A DNA stretch of 64,000 bases from Dehalococcoidia bacterium (lineage in GTDB: Bacteria > Chloroflexota > Dehalococcoidia > Tepidiformales > Tepidiformaceae). The notes under the pieces are model-generated. The model was not told the origin of the DNA. It ran no database searches and worked only from the letters and a program-made list of their open reading frames with translations. Both the position numbers and the translations under genes were made by a program. Of the stretch, positions 6,736-15,787 are shown one piece after another (within the stretch, counting starts at the first letter, position 1; each line of letters starts with the position of its first letter). The stretch is taken from the NCBI GenBank assembly GCA_020853755.1, contig JADYYG010000034.1:1-64000 (forward strand). The letters run 5' to 3'.

Positions 6736-8000
6736 GGCGCGGGCCGGTACTTGCGGAAGATGAGGCTGGCGTTGTGCCCGCCGAATCCGAGGGAGTTCGT
6801 CATCACCGCTTCGAGGGCCGCGGAACGGGCAGCGTTCGGGACATAATCGAGGTCGCACTCGGGGTCGGCGGTTTCGAAGTTGGCCGTCGGGGGAATGATC
6901 CCGTTCTGGAGGGCCATCACGGAGATTGCGGCCTCAACCGAGCCAGCCGCGCCGAGGAGGTGCCCGGTCATCGACTTGGTCGAGCTGATCGGCAGTTCGT
7001 AGGCGTACTCGCCAAAAACCTTCTTCAGGGCGACGGTCTCGAGCTTGTCATTCATCGGCGTCGACGTGCCGTGGGCATTCACATAATGGATATCGTCTGA
7101 ATCCAGGCCCGCCATGGCGAGGGCCTTGCGCATGGCCCGCGCGGCGCCTTCGCCGTTCTCGTCCGGCTGCGTGATATGGAAGGCGTCGCTGGTGGCGCCG
7201 TACCCGGCGAGTTCGGCCAGGATGGTCGCGCCACGGGCCAGCGCGTGCTCTTCGGACTCGATGACGATGAGGCCCGCGCCTTCGCCCATAACGAAGCCGT
7301 CGCGGGTGAGGTCGAACGGCCGCGAAGCGCGCTCGGGGTCATCGTTGCGCGAGGTGAGGGCGCGGGCAGCTGCGAATCCGGCCATGCTGATGGGCGTGAT
7401 GGCAGCTTCTGTCCCTCCGGCCAGGGCGATCTCGGCGTCGCCACGGCGGATGATGTTCGCTGCTTCGCCGATGCTGTCGGCGCCGCTGGCGCAGGCACTG
7501 ACGAGCGCGTAGTTCGCCGCCTTCGCGCCGAGCCGGATGCTGAGTTGGCCGCTGGTCATGTCGGAAAGCATCATCGGCATGAGGAACGGGCTAACCCGGG
7601 CCGGGCCCTTCGCGAGGAGCGTGTCGTATTCGGCCATCAGCGTCGTGATGCCGCCGATAGCGGTACCGACGATGACCGCCATGTCGGCGCCGTTGGACGG
7701 ATCCACGGTGTAATCCGCCTGCTTCATGGCCTCATCGGCAGCGACAAAGGCGAACTGCGTCAGGCGGTCGGCGCGGCGGGCTTCCTTGCGGTCCATGTAG
7801 GCCGATGGGTCGAAATCGGGCACCTCGCCGGCCACCTGGGAGTCATATCCCGTGGGGTCGAACAGCGAGATGCGGCGCACGCCGGAGCGCCCCGCGATGA
7901 GGGCGGACCAGTTGTCCTGGGCGTTATGTCCGAGGGCGGTGATCAGGCCGAGGCCGGTGACGACAACACGGCGGCCTGCAGGTGAAGCGGAACTGCTCAC
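6732..8000 (-). CDS. fabF: Beta-ketoacyl-ACP synthase II (KAS II)
   Basis: 422 residues. Condenses malonyl-ACP with acyl-ACP in fatty acid elongation. The catalytic triad is visible: Cys170 in SACASG, His310 in NAHGTSTP and His347 in TGHLLGAAG; the C-terminus has the usual NSLGFGGHN. It starts with GTG at 7998-8000; a TACACT element lies 11 bases upstream and no ribosome site is seen. It overlaps recJ by four bases. Two further KAS II genes occur at 55513-58006, so this copy is unlinked from the main fatty-acid cluster and may have a special chain-length role. Confidence 0.93.
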   Translation of the reverse strand: MSSSASPAGRRVVVTGLGLITALGHNAQDNWSALIAGRSGVRRISLFDPTGYDSQVAGEVPDFDPSAYMDRKEARRADRLTQFAFVAADEAMKQADYTVDPSNGADMAVIVGTAIGGITTLMAEYDTLLAKGPARVSPFLMPMMLSDMTSGQLSIRLGAKAANYALVSACASGADSIGEAANIIRRGDAEIALAGGTEAAITPISMAGFAAARALTSRNDDPERASRPFDLTRDGFVMGEGAGLIVIESEEHALARGATILAELAGYGATSDAFHITQPDENGEGAARAMRKALAMAGLDSDDIHYVNAHGTSTPMNDKLETVALKKVFGEYAYELPISSTKSMTGHLLGAAGSVEAAISVMALQNGIIPPTANFETADPECDLDYVPNAARSAALEAVMTNSLGFGGHNASLIFRKYRPAP

Positions 8001-8019
8001 AATACCCAGCGAGTGTACA

Positions 8020-9579
8020 TCAGGGCGCTGCTATGTCCTTGACCGCCTTTGGGAGCGCGCGGGCGATCTCGCTGGCGAGCAGGCCGGCACTGCCCAGTTC
8101 CTCACGCAGCGCCTCGCCGGTCGCCCCGTGCAAGTACACCCCGAGGCAGGCGGCGGTAAACGGGTCAGCCCCCTGCGCCAGGTAGCCGCCGACGATGCCT
8201 GCAAGGACGTCGCCGCTGCCAGCAGTGGCGAGGAGCGGGTTCGCGAATGGGCTCAGGCTCACGCGCCCGTCCGCTGATGCAATGACACTGTGGGCACCCT
8301 TGAGGATGACGGTGCAGCCATACTTCGCTGCTGCTTCTCCCGCGACCTCCAGCCTGCGTGACTGGACATCGGCGACGGTCGTTCCCATGAGCCGGGCGAG
8401 TTCTCCCGGGTGCGGTGTCAGCACCGCGTTTGCCGGGGTGCGTTCCGGCCCGTCCGGCATCGAAGCCAGCGCGTTGAGCGCGTCAGCGTCGATGACTGCG
8501 CCGCTTTCGACGTCGCCAAGGTCCGGCAGGGCAGCCCAGGTGAAGGCGCGGGTTTCCGTTGAGTCGCCCAGTCCCGGGCCAACGACGGCTGCACGGAAGT
8601 GGGGCCACTCATTGCGAAGGGTCTTCGCGGTTTCACCCGGGAGGCGGCCGTCCGCCGAAGCGGGTTGCGGCAGCCAGGTGGCTTCCGGCAGCGAGCCGGC
8701 AATGCGGTCGACAACCGCATCCGGCGTCGCCACCGTCACCAGTCCCGCGCCTGCCCGGTAAGCGGCCACGGCGGCGAGTTGGACCGCACCCGTGTACATC
8801 CGGCTGCCGCCAACGACGAGCACCTTGCCGAAGGTGCCCTTATTCGCGTCCTCCGGCCGGCCGGGCAGGTTCGCACGCACCCAGCGAGTCGTCAGGAGTT
8901 CGAGTTTGACAGCTTCCTGCGCGGCCTTCGGGATACCGATATCGATGACCTGGACTTTGCCGAGGAGGCCGCTCGCTGGAGCCTGGTACATCCCGACCTT
9001 GGGCAGCCCGAAGGTGACCGTCATGTCTGGTGCGACGACCAGCGCGTCTGCGGCGCCGCTGTCGGCGTTGACGCCTGTCGGGAGGTCAACAGCCACCAGC
9101 TTCGGCGGCTGGTAGCTGTTGCGGGCCTGCGCCAGCCGGGTGAGTGCCTCGCCGACCGGCTCGGCCGGGTCGATTGGGCGCTGCTGGCCGATGCCGAGGA
9201 GCGCATCGATGACGAGGTCTGCGGCGCCCAGGAGCCCGTCGAGGGCCTGATGCTCAGGGTCGTCTCTGCCGTCGATGAGGGGAACCTGGCGGTCGTTGAG
9301 TTCGCCGAAGCGCTCTTCGTGATGGTGGCCCTTCGGCAGGTACACCGCGAGTTCGGCGCCCCAGTCTGCAAGGTGGCGGGCTGCGACGAGACCGTCGCCA
9401 CCGTTGTTTCCCGGCCCGGCGAGGACGACGATCCGGCGGCCTTCGAGCGTGCCGAGCAGCATCCATGCTTCCTGCGCGACGGCGAGGCCGGCTTCTTCCA
9501 TCAACTGCGGTTCCGAACTCCCGGCAGCGATCGCGGCCTGTTCGAGTTCGCGCATTTGCGCGGCGGTGACGAGCTTCAT
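8020..9579 (-). CDS. nnr: Bifunctional NAD(P)H-hydrate epimerase / ADP-dependent NAD(P)H-hydrate dehydratase
   Basis: 519 residues, the usual size of the fused enzyme that repairs hydrated NADH and NADPH. The N-terminal YjeF_N epimerase shows GPGNNGGDG (55-63). The C-terminal ribokinase-like dehydratase shows LTPHPGELARLMG, ILKGAHSVI and ATAGSGDVLAG with the ADP-binding GSGD. The ATG at 9577-9579 overlaps the acpS stop in an ATGA arrangement, so the two are coupled. The pairing of acpS with nnr is common in bacteria. Confidence 0.94.
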   Translation of the reverse strand: MKLVTAAQMRELEQAAIAAGSSEPQLMEEAGLAVAQEAWMLLGTLEGRRIVVLAGPGNNGGDGLVAARHLADWGAELAVYLPKGHHHEERFGELNDRQVPLIDGRDDPEHQALDGLLGAADLVIDALLGIGQQRPIDPAEPVGEALTRLAQARNSYQPPKLVAVDLPTGVNADSGAADALVVAPDMTVTFGLPKVGMYQAPASGLLGKVQVIDIGIPKAAQEAVKLELLTTRWVRANLPGRPEDANKGTFGKVLVVGGSRMYTGAVQLAAVAAYRAGAGLVTVATPDAVVDRIAGSLPEATWLPQPASADGRLPGETAKTLRNEWPHFRAAVVGPGLGDSTETRAFTWAALPDLGDVESGAVIDADALNALASMPDGPERTPANAVLTPHPGELARLMGTTVADVQSRRLEVAGEAAAKYGCTVILKGAHSVIASADGRVSLSPFANPLLATAGSGDVLAGIVGGYLAQGADPFTAACLGVYLHGATGEALREELGSAGLLASEIARALPKAVKDIAAP

Positions 9580-10022
9580 CGCAGACCCTTTTCGCGGATG
9601 AGGCGGAGGGCGTTTTCGCCGCGCCGGGGCGTGTCTTCGAGTTCGGTCATCGCCCGTTCGCCGACCACCGAGGCCATCGCCAGTTCGTTCGAGTGCGTGA
9701 GCGAGATCTCGAGGCCCCGTAGTTCGATCTCTTCGGCGCGTTTCGCCCCACGGCCGTAGAGGAAGACGAGGGGCTTTCCGCGGCGGTTCGGGAGGACCTC
9801 GATGTCGCGCCAGCCAACACCGCGGACGCCGGTGCCGAGGGCCTTCATCACCGCCTCCTTCGCAGCGAAGCGCGCCGCCAGCTCTGGAATCCGACCTCGG
9901 CAGTGGGCTATCTCATCCGGTGTGTAGACGCGGTTCAAGAAGCGGTCGCCGTGACGCGAAATCACGTCGGCCACGCGGTCGATTTCGATGATGTCGATGC
10001 CGTGGGCAAACTTGGTCGCCAT
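9576..10022 (-). CDS. acpS: Holo-[acyl-carrier-protein] synthase
   Basis: 148 residues. AcpS transfers 4'-phosphopantetheine from CoA to the serine of ACP. It has the N-terminal magnesium motif GIDIIEIDRV and the second motif RFAAKEAVMKALGTG, followed by GKPLVFLYG and SLTHSNELAMASV. The ATG at 10020-10022 is chosen because the family starts just before GIDI; upstream codons lack conservation. It is the first gene of the acpS-nnr pair. The C-terminal ~25 residues extend beyond the usual end. Its likely substrate ACP is encoded at 55178. Confidence 0.9.
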   Translation of the reverse strand: MATKFAHGIDIIEIDRVADVISRHGDRFLNRVYTPDEIAHCRGRIPELAARFAAKEAVMKALGTGVRGVGWRDIEVLPNRRGKPLVFLYGRGAKRAEEIELRGLEISLTHSNELAMASVVGERAMTELEDTPRRGENALRLIREKGLR

Positions 10023-10141
10023 GTGAGCATCGATCCTAGCCGAGCGGCGGGTGAGGCGCGCGGGGTTCAGGGATGGGCACGCGTTTCGATAATCATGCTG
10101 AAAGCGGAAGCGCATCGCCTCCGTGCCAGGATAGCCGACGC

Positions 10142-10567
10142 ATGATTGTCCCTGACCGCCGTGCCCACCCACGCTACCCGGCCTGGTTCCCGGTGAATGT
10201 CCGCATCGACGGCGAGCCGGTGCCGCGGGCCGGCATGCTCTGTGACGTTTCCCTGGGCGGCGCGCTGGTCTGGGGCTTTTGGTCCGATACGAAGGCCGGG
10301 CACGCGGTCCTCGATGTCAGCTTCCGGTCTGAGCGGTTCGAACTGCCGGCGGCCGTTGTCTCCGTGGAGAGACAGTGGGACACGGTGGTCCTCCATCTCC
10401 AGTTCGACCCGGAGACGGCGGAGGATGCGCCCCGGTTGCTGGACCTGATCCACGAGCTGAAGACGCACTTCGAGGCCTACCAGGTGTACCTTGCCCACCG
10501 CGCCGACGATGACCCTGCGCTGGGCAGGACGGCCACCCAGTACCCGAACGACCGCGCAAGCGCATAG
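10142..10567 (+). CDS. PilZ-domain protein (probable cyclic-di-GMP receptor)
   Basis: 141 residues. It opens with the PilZ signature: DRRAHPRYP (RxxxR) near residues 5-13 and DVSLGGALV (D/NxSxxG) about 26 residues later, which together bind cyclic-di-GMP. The domain covers most of the protein, and a short helical tail follows. The start at 10142 places the RxxxR motif at the N-terminus as in single-domain PilZ proteins. It stands alone, divergent from acpS; the effector partner is not evident. A degenerate GGDEF protein occurs at 23257. Confidence 0.8.
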   Translation: MIVPDRRAHPRYPAWFPVNVRIDGEPVPRAGMLCDVSLGGALVWGFWSDTKAGHAVLDVSFRSERFELPAAVVSVERQWDTVVLHLQFDPETAEDAPRLLDLIHELKTHFEAYQVYLAHRADDDPALGRTATQYPNDRASA

Positions 10568-10602
10568 CCTGTCGGGGCCCCCGCCCTTACTCTCTGAGCC
10601 AG

Positions 10603-11490
10603 ATGACTGCTCAGTTAATTGATGGCAACGCAATTGCCGCCCAGATCAAGGCCGACGTGGCATCCCGGGTTGTCGCGCTGAAGGCGAAGGGCACCGCGCC
10701 CGGGCTTGCGGCCATCATCGTCGGTGACAACGCCGCGTCGATTAGCTATGTCTCAGGCAAGGCGGCCGACTGCGCGGAAGTGGGAATCTTCTCTGAGACG
10801 TTCCGGCTCCCGGAGACGGCCACGCACGAGGATGTTGTCCGGTTGATCGAGCGCCTCAATGCGGACGACCGCTTCCACGCCATCCTCCCCCAGTTGCCGA
10901 TGCCCCGGCAGGTTCGGGAGCAGGAGGTCATCGATGCGATGCTCGCCCGCAAGGACGCTGATGGTCTGCATCCGGTGAACCTCGGGCGGCTGCTCCGCGG
11001 TGAACTCGACGGCGCCATCCCCTGCACGCCCCACGGCGTGATGGAGCTTCTGCGCGCCACCGGTATCGACCCGGCTGGTAAGCACGTCGTCGTGGTTGGA
11101 CGTTCGACGCTCGTCGGGCGGCCGCTGGCCGTGCTGCTCAGCAACAAGGCGGCCGGCGCCAACGCGACGGTCACTATTTGCCACACCGGTACCAAGGACC
11201 TCGGGCAGTTCACGCGCGAGGCCGACATCGTGGTGCTCGCGGCCGGTCACGTGAACACGCTGACCGCGGCGATGTGCCGGCCGGGCGTCGTCGTCATCGA
11301 TGTCGGCGTGAACCGGGTGGACGCGCCGACGCGACCGAGCGGCTACCGCCTCGTGGGCGATGCCGCGATGGACGTTCGCGAAGTGGCTTCGTACGTCACG
11401 CCGTACACCGGGGGCGTTGGCCCGATGACGCGGGCGATGTTGCTCGTGAACACGGTTCGCGCCGCGGAGAAGCTCGCCCGCGGAGAGTAG
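10603..11490 (+). CDS. folD: Bifunctional methylenetetrahydrofolate dehydrogenase / methenyltetrahydrofolate cyclohydrolase
   Basis: 295 residues, typical length. FolD interconverts 5,10-methylene-, methenyl- and 10-formyl-tetrahydrofolate with NADP. Catalytic Tyr49 and Lys53 (SYVSGK), PQLPMP, DGLHPVNLG, PCTPHGV, the Rossmann motif VVGRSTLVGRPLAVLL and the C-terminal GGVGPMTRAMLL are present. A TACTCT element lies 9 bases before the ATG and there is no Shine-Dalgarno, so a near-leaderless mRNA is possible. prfB follows after 54 bases on the same strand. Confidence 0.95.
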   Translation: MTAQLIDGNAIAAQIKADVASRVVALKAKGTAPGLAAIIVGDNAASISYVSGKAADCAEVGIFSETFRLPETATHEDVVRLIERLNADDRFHAILPQLPMPRQVREQEVIDAMLARKDADGLHPVNLGRLLRGELDGAIPCTPHGVMELLRATGIDPAGKHVVVVGRSTLVGRPLAVLLSNKAAGANATVTICHTGTKDLGQFTREADIVVLAAGHVNTLTAAMCRPGVVVIDVGVNRVDAPTRPSGYRLVGDAAMDVREVASYVTPYTGGVGPMTRAMLLVNTVRAAEKLARGE

Positions 11491-11544
11491 CTGGCCCGAC
11501 CTGCCCAAATGCGCCTTTCCGGATGCCGTGCGACTATCTGGCGC

Positions 11545-12649
11545 ATGAGTGAACTGCTTTCCCGGGCGAATGACCTTGCCCAGCGCATCTCCAGCACCAT
11601 GGTGCGACTTTGACCTCGCCAACGATGAAGCTCGCGTAGAAGAACTCGAAGCGCAGTCCGCCGCGGCTGGCTTCTGGGATGACCCCGATAGCGCCCGCGA
11701 CCTGATGCAGGAACTTGCAGCGGCGCGTGACCGTGTCGAAACGTGGGGCGGGTTGCACCGCCGCGCCTCCGACGCAGCAGAACTGATCGAACTCGCCGAG
11801 GCGGAAGGCGACAGCGACGTGCTCGCTTCGGCGGGCGCCGACCTCGACGCCATCGAGAAGGAGTTCGAGGCGCTCGAGTTCCAGTTGCAACTTTCGGGCC
11901 AGTACGACTCGCGGAACGCCATCCTCGCCGTGCATGCCGGCGCCGGCGGGACTGATTCGCAGGACTGGGCAGAAATGCTCCTCCGCATGTATCTCCGCTG
12001 GGCCGAACGGAAGGGGTACTCGACCGACATCCTCGACCTGACCGAGGGCGAAGAAGCCGGGATCAAGAGCACGACCGTCGAGATCAAGGGGAAATACGCG
12101 TTCGGCTACCTGCAGAGCGAGCGCGGCGTCCATCGGCTGGTTCGGCTCTCGCCGTTCAATTCGGCCAGCGCCCGCCAGACCAGCTTCGCGAAAGTCGAAG
12201 TGATGCCGGAAGTCGAGCAGGTCGGCGAAATCCAGGTCCCGGACGACGATATCCGCGTCGACGTCTACCGGTCGAGCGGCGCGGGCGGCCAGAACGTCCA
12301 GAAGAACTCGACGGCAGTGCGCATCACGCACATCCCCACCGGGATCGTCGTGACCTGCCAGAACGAACGCTCGCAGGGACGCAACCGCGAAAGCGCGATG
12401 AAGGTGCTCGAAGCACGGCTCCTCGAAATCGAACTGAACCGGCAAGAAGAGGAAAAGGCGCGCCTCAAGGGTCAGCACATGGACGTGAGTTTTGGCTCGC
12501 AGATCCGGAACTACGTGCTGCACCCCTATAAAATGGTCAAAGACGTGCGCACCGACTTCGAAACCAGTGACACCACCGCCGTGCTCGATGGCGAAATCGA
12601 CGGGTTCATCGAGGCCTACCTGAAGTCGCGCGTGGGCGAGGAGGCATGA
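11545..12649 (+). CDS. prfB: Peptide chain release factor 2 with programmed +1 frameshift
   Basis: RF2 reads UGA and UAA stops. The first 22 codons run from ATG at 11545 to an in-frame TGA at 11611-11613 within CTT-TGA-C; a +1 slip at CTT continues as Asp-Leu-Ala in the frame ending at 12649. The joined product is about 367 residues, matching the family. The second frame has SPFNSASARQTSF (RF2 stop-codon region) and GAGGQNVQK (the GGQ that triggers hydrolysis). The frameshift is the classical RF2 autoregulation. The stop overlaps the next gene's ATG. Confidence 0.95.
11608..11614 (+). promoter_or_regulatory. prfB programmed frameshift site CTTTGAC
   Basis: CTT at 11608-11610 followed by TGA C is the conserved RF2 slip site: low RF2 slows termination and lets the CTT-decoding tRNA shift +1. 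The upstream bases (ATGGTGCGA) contain only a weak Shine-Dalgarno-like GGTG, in contrast with the AGGGGG of Escherichia coli. Confidence 0.9.
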
Positions 12650-14025
12650 GCCGGATTGCGCTCCTGCTCGTTGCCCTGATGGCAGTGGGGCTACTGGTGG
12701 GTACGCCTGGGACGGCGGCCGCAGCCACGGTCGTCGAATCATCCACGGTCGTGAACGGATACCCGAAGGCGTTGACCTTCAAGCTCACGGCCCGAGCTGA
12801 TAGCGACATAACCGACGTCACGCTTGCTTACTCGATCAAAGGCCGGGGCACCAACGCGCTCGACAAGCCGAAGGATCTGATCCCTGCGAAGAACCTGAGC
12901 ACCGAAGTGGTCCTCCAGGTGAACTCGGCAGGCAACTACATCCCGGTCGGGTCGGACTTCGTCTACCACTGGGAGATCACGACAGCGGACGGGCAGGTGA
13001 CCAGGAGCGATGAGCAGACGTTCTTCTACCTGCCGCCGAACCAGGACTGGCAGAAGGTCTCGAACGACTTCATGACCGTCTACTACCACGGCGACCGCAC
13101 TTCGATTGCGAACGCCTACCTGAAGGCCGGCGCCGAGACCTACGACCGCATCGGGAAGCAACTGTACGGCATCACCCTCAAGCAGATCCCTGTGAAAGTG
13201 ATCATGTTCGCCGACGAGAAGGAGAGCAACGATGCCCGCCCCGGTAGCGGGGCCACATTTGACTCCGCGGTCACCACCTGCGGGACGAAGGTGACCGACG
13301 ACATCATCCTGCTCATCCCGGTTGCCTGCGGTTCGCCGGATCGGACGGACACACTGCGGCACGAGTTCGGCCATATCCTGAATGAGACGGCGGGCGAGGG
13401 AGCGCTGGGCAAGCTCCCGGCCTGGCTCGATGAAGGCGCCGCCGTCTACGCACAGTCCAGCCCGGGCGGGTACGAATCTGCGCTCAACTCGGCAGTCCGG
13501 GCCAACCGGCTCATCCCGTTCTCGCAGATGGGCATCCCCGCCAGCGATGCCCGCCAGGTCGACGTCTTCTATGGCGAATCGTGGGCGATGGTGGACTTCC
13601 TCATCAAGAAGGGCGGCGCGGAGAGCTTCGCCAAATACATGGCCACCATCAAAGGCGGCAAGCGGTTCGACCAGGCGCTGACCGACGTCTACGGCTACAA
13701 GGACCTGGCCGCGTTCGAAAGCGACTTCCGCAGTTCGCTGAACCTGCCTGGCCAGTCGCAGGCCACCCCGCGGCCAACGACCGGATCGACGCGGACGGCG
13801 ACCGCTCCGACACGGACGCCGACGCGCGCGGCCGCTATCAGTTCGTCAAACGATGACGGCGGCGGCATCGGCAGGGGGAGCATCGTCATTGCCGGCGTCG
13901 CGCTGCTATTTGTCCTGGCCGCCATCTTTGCGGCGCTGTTCGCGCTGATGATGGGGAACAACCGGCGCCAGTCAGTCCCCGCGAAGCCGCGGGACACCGG
14001 CCCGCCGGCTCCTCCCAGCGCCTAA
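12646..14025 (+). CDS. Secreted, membrane-anchored zinc metallopeptidase (peptidase MA-like)
   Basis: 459 residues. Residues 1-27 are a signal peptide (ending TAAAA). A beta-rich domain covers about 28-130. The catalytic part carries HEFGH (239-243), then WLDEGAAVY (260-268), the gluzincin pattern in which the glutamate of WLDEG is the third zinc ligand. A Thr/Pro/Arg-rich linker (about 375-400) leads to a C-terminal membrane helix (about 412-435) and a short cytoplasmic tail. It would act on the outer face of the membrane. Translation is coupled to prfB by ATGA overlap; substrate unknown. Confidence 0.75.
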   Translation: MSRIALLLVALMAVGLLVGTPGTAAAATVVESSTVVNGYPKALTFKLTARADSDITDVTLAYSIKGRGTNALDKPKDLIPAKNLSTEVVLQVNSAGNYIPVGSDFVYHWEITTADGQVTRSDEQTFFYLPPNQDWQKVSNDFMTVYYHGDRTSIANAYLKAGAETYDRIGKQLYGITLKQIPVKVIMFADEKESNDARPGSGATFDSAVTTCGTKVTDDIILLIPVACGSPDRTDTLRHEFGHILNETAGEGALGKLPAWLDEGAAVYAQSSPGGYESALNSAVRANRLIPFSQMGIPASDARQVDVFYGESWAMVDFLIKKGGAESFAKYMATIKGGKRFDQALTDVYGYKDLAAFESDFRSSLNLPGQSQATPRPTTGSTRTATAPTRTPTRAAAISSSNDDGGGIGRGSIVIAGVALLFVLAAIFAALFALMMGNNRRQSVPAKPRDTGPPAPPSA

Positions 14026-14040
14026 CGCAAAGAGCCGGGT

Positions 14041-14628
14041 TCAGGCTTCCTCGCGAAGACCGCCGCGCAGCATCCAGAACCGCTGGAGCGCCGTGAAGTT
14101 CGCCAACAGCGCGAGGACGGCCACGACCACGGTGAGGGCGTTGAAGAGCAGCCCGATGGTGAGCAAAGCCACGCGCTCCTGTCGCCGGAAGAGGCCGTCG
14201 CGCATCGAGAGGCCCATCACTTCCGCACGCGCCCGCATGTAACTGACGGCGATGCTCCCGAAGATAGCCGCGTAGGCTGCTGCAGCCTGGATTTGCTCGC
14301 CGCGCTCGCTGAAGTACCAGCCACAGGCGGCGAGCACAATTGCCTCGCTCGCCCGGTCGAGCACTGCATCGAAGACCGCGCCGAAGGGACTGGCTGACCC
14401 GGTTGCCCGCGCCACCGCGCCGTCCACGAGGTCGAGCGCGGAGAACACGACATAAACGATTCCGGCTGCGAGGAGGTTCTCGCGCGTAATCAACCAGGCG
14501 GCCGCGAGGTTCCCGAAGAAGCCGAACAGCGAGATCATGTTCGGCGTGATACCGAGCCCGCCGACGGTCCGGCCGATGCCGTCCTGGATGCCCCGGGGTA
14601 GGCGGGTCGGAAGAAGCGTTACCGGCAC
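14041..14628 (-). CDS. CDP-alcohol phosphatidyltransferase (phosphatidylinositol-phosphate synthase-like)
   Basis: About 195 residues with five or six membrane helices. It has the full family motif D-x2-D-G-x2-A-R-x8-G-x3-D-x3-D (D66, D69, D87, D91), which binds CDP-diacylglycerol and metal and joins it to an alcohol phosphate. The GTG start at 14626-14628 lies one base after the stop of the upstream glycosyltransferase; a longer form from 14682 would overlap that gene by about 50 bases. As last gene of the operon with a PimA-like transferase and two acyltransferases, it is best read as making the phosphoinositide acceptor; a phosphatidylglycerophosphate synthase is the alternative. Confidence 0.75.
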   Translation of the reverse strand: MPVTLLPTRLPRGIQDGIGRTVGGLGITPNMISLFGFFGNLAAAWLITRENLLAAGIVYVVFSALDLVDGAVARATGSASPFGAVFDAVLDRASEAIVLAACGWYFSERGEQIQAAAAYAAIFGSIAVSYMRARAEVMGLSMRDGLFRRQERVALLTIGLLFNALTVVVAVLALLANFTALQRFWMLRGGLREEA

Positions 14629-14629
14629 G

Positions 14630-15787
14630 TCAGGCTTCCCGCGAGGCGGCGGCCAGCGTCTTCCGCGAGCGTGACGCGGCAACCTGCTGGTGTTCGTAGA
14701 GGATCCGCTCGTAGTACGAGAGCACGCGATGGGCGACGTGGTCCCAGCTGTAGTGCTGGGCGAGCGCCTGGCCGCGCCGCCCGAATTCAGCCCGCAGCTT
14801 CGGGTCCCGCAGCAACGTGGTGATGGCGGCGGCCAGTTCGGCAGGGTCCTTCGGCTTCACCAGCAGGCCCTCTTCCTCGTGCGTCATCACGCCTGCGAAG
14901 CCCTCGATGTTGCTGGCGACGACAGCCCGCCCGGCGGCGAGCGCTTCGAGCAGCACATAGCCCTGGCTTTCGTTGCCGGTGTTCGGGCAGGAGAAGACCG
15001 TCGCAGAGCGGTAGTAGCGCGGGAGGTCGGCGTAGGGCACGTTCGGCCGGAAGACCACGTCTTCGAACGCGGCCATCAACCGCTGGTAGCGGGTGAAATC
15101 GCCGGCGCCGACCACGATGAGGCGCGTGTTCGGCACCTGTTCACGGACGCGCAGGTAGGCCCGGAGCAGGTACTTGAGGCCCTTTCGTTTCTCCGGACGA
15201 CCGACGAAGAGGACGTTCTGCCTGCCGTCGTTGAACTCCGGCATCGGCTCCGCGGGAGCGGAGAAGTGGGCGTAGTCGATCCCGTTCGGGATGATGTTGA
15301 AGTATCCAGCGAAGTACCGGCTGACCAGCGACGCGGCCGCCGGGGAGACGGCGATCTTTCCCTCGAGCTTGCGAAACCAGCGCCGGGTCAGCGGCGTGGT
15401 GTAGCCGTAGAAGCGGTTGCCGCCCTCCTTCGCAGCGTGGAAGGTACCCACCGTTGCGGACGTGGAGTAGCGAAGGAAGTGGTACGGAAGGAGCGGCATT
15501 AGCGGTTCGTGGAGGTGTACGACGTCGAACTTCCCTTCGCGGAGGACAGCCTTCACTTCGGGGGACTTCCACGCGAAGGTGATGCGTGCGACCGAGCCAC
15601 TAACGCGCATGGGCCACGGCTTCCCCATGACCGTCACCTCGTCGCGCGCCAGGGCCGGCTCTGAAGCGGGTGCGAAGATGGTCACCTCGTGGCCCCAGTC
15701 GCGGAAATACGCGGCGAGGTGCTTGATGTGCGATTTCACGCCGCCCTCAACGCACCAGTCGTAGGGCGACACAATGGCAATCTTCAT
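14630..15787 (-). CDS. GT4 glycosyltransferase, PimA-like
   Basis: 385 residues. The N-terminus MKIAIVSPYDWCVEGGVKSH followed by a GHEVTIFAPAS strand resembles phosphatidylinositol alpha-mannosyltransferase PimA. The GT-B C-terminal domain has GRPEKRKGLKYL and the donor-binding EX7E of ESQGYVLLE, then AGRAVVAS. The enzyme would transfer a sugar from a nucleotide donor to a lipid on the inner membrane face. The ATG at 15785-15787 overlaps the PHP gene stop (ATGA). The sugar donor cannot be read from sequence alone. Confidence 0.85.
   Translation of the reverse strand: MKIAIVSPYDWCVEGGVKSHIKHLAAYFRDWGHEVTIFAPASEPALARDEVTVMGKPWPMRVSGSVARITFAWKSPEVKAVLREGKFDVVHLHEPLMPLLPYHFLRYSTSATVGTFHAAKEGGNRFYGYTTPLTRRWFRKLEGKIAVSPAAASLVSRYFAGYFNIIPNGIDYAHFSAPAEPMPEFNDGRQNVLFVGRPEKRKGLKYLLRAYLRVREQVPNTRLIVVGAGDFTRYQRLMAAFEDVVFRPNVPYADLPRYYRSATVFSCPNTGNESQGYVLLEALAAGRAVVASNIEGFAGVMTHEEEGLLVKPKDPAELAAAITTLLRDPKLRAEFGRRGQALAQHYSWDHVAHRVLSYYERILYEHQQVAASRSRKTLAAASREA

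Noticed and set aside
14005-14038. CCGGCTC/GAGCCGG inverted repeat between the peptidase and the phosphatidyltransferase
   Set aside because: Loop of 20 bases and no T run; too weak to call a terminator.
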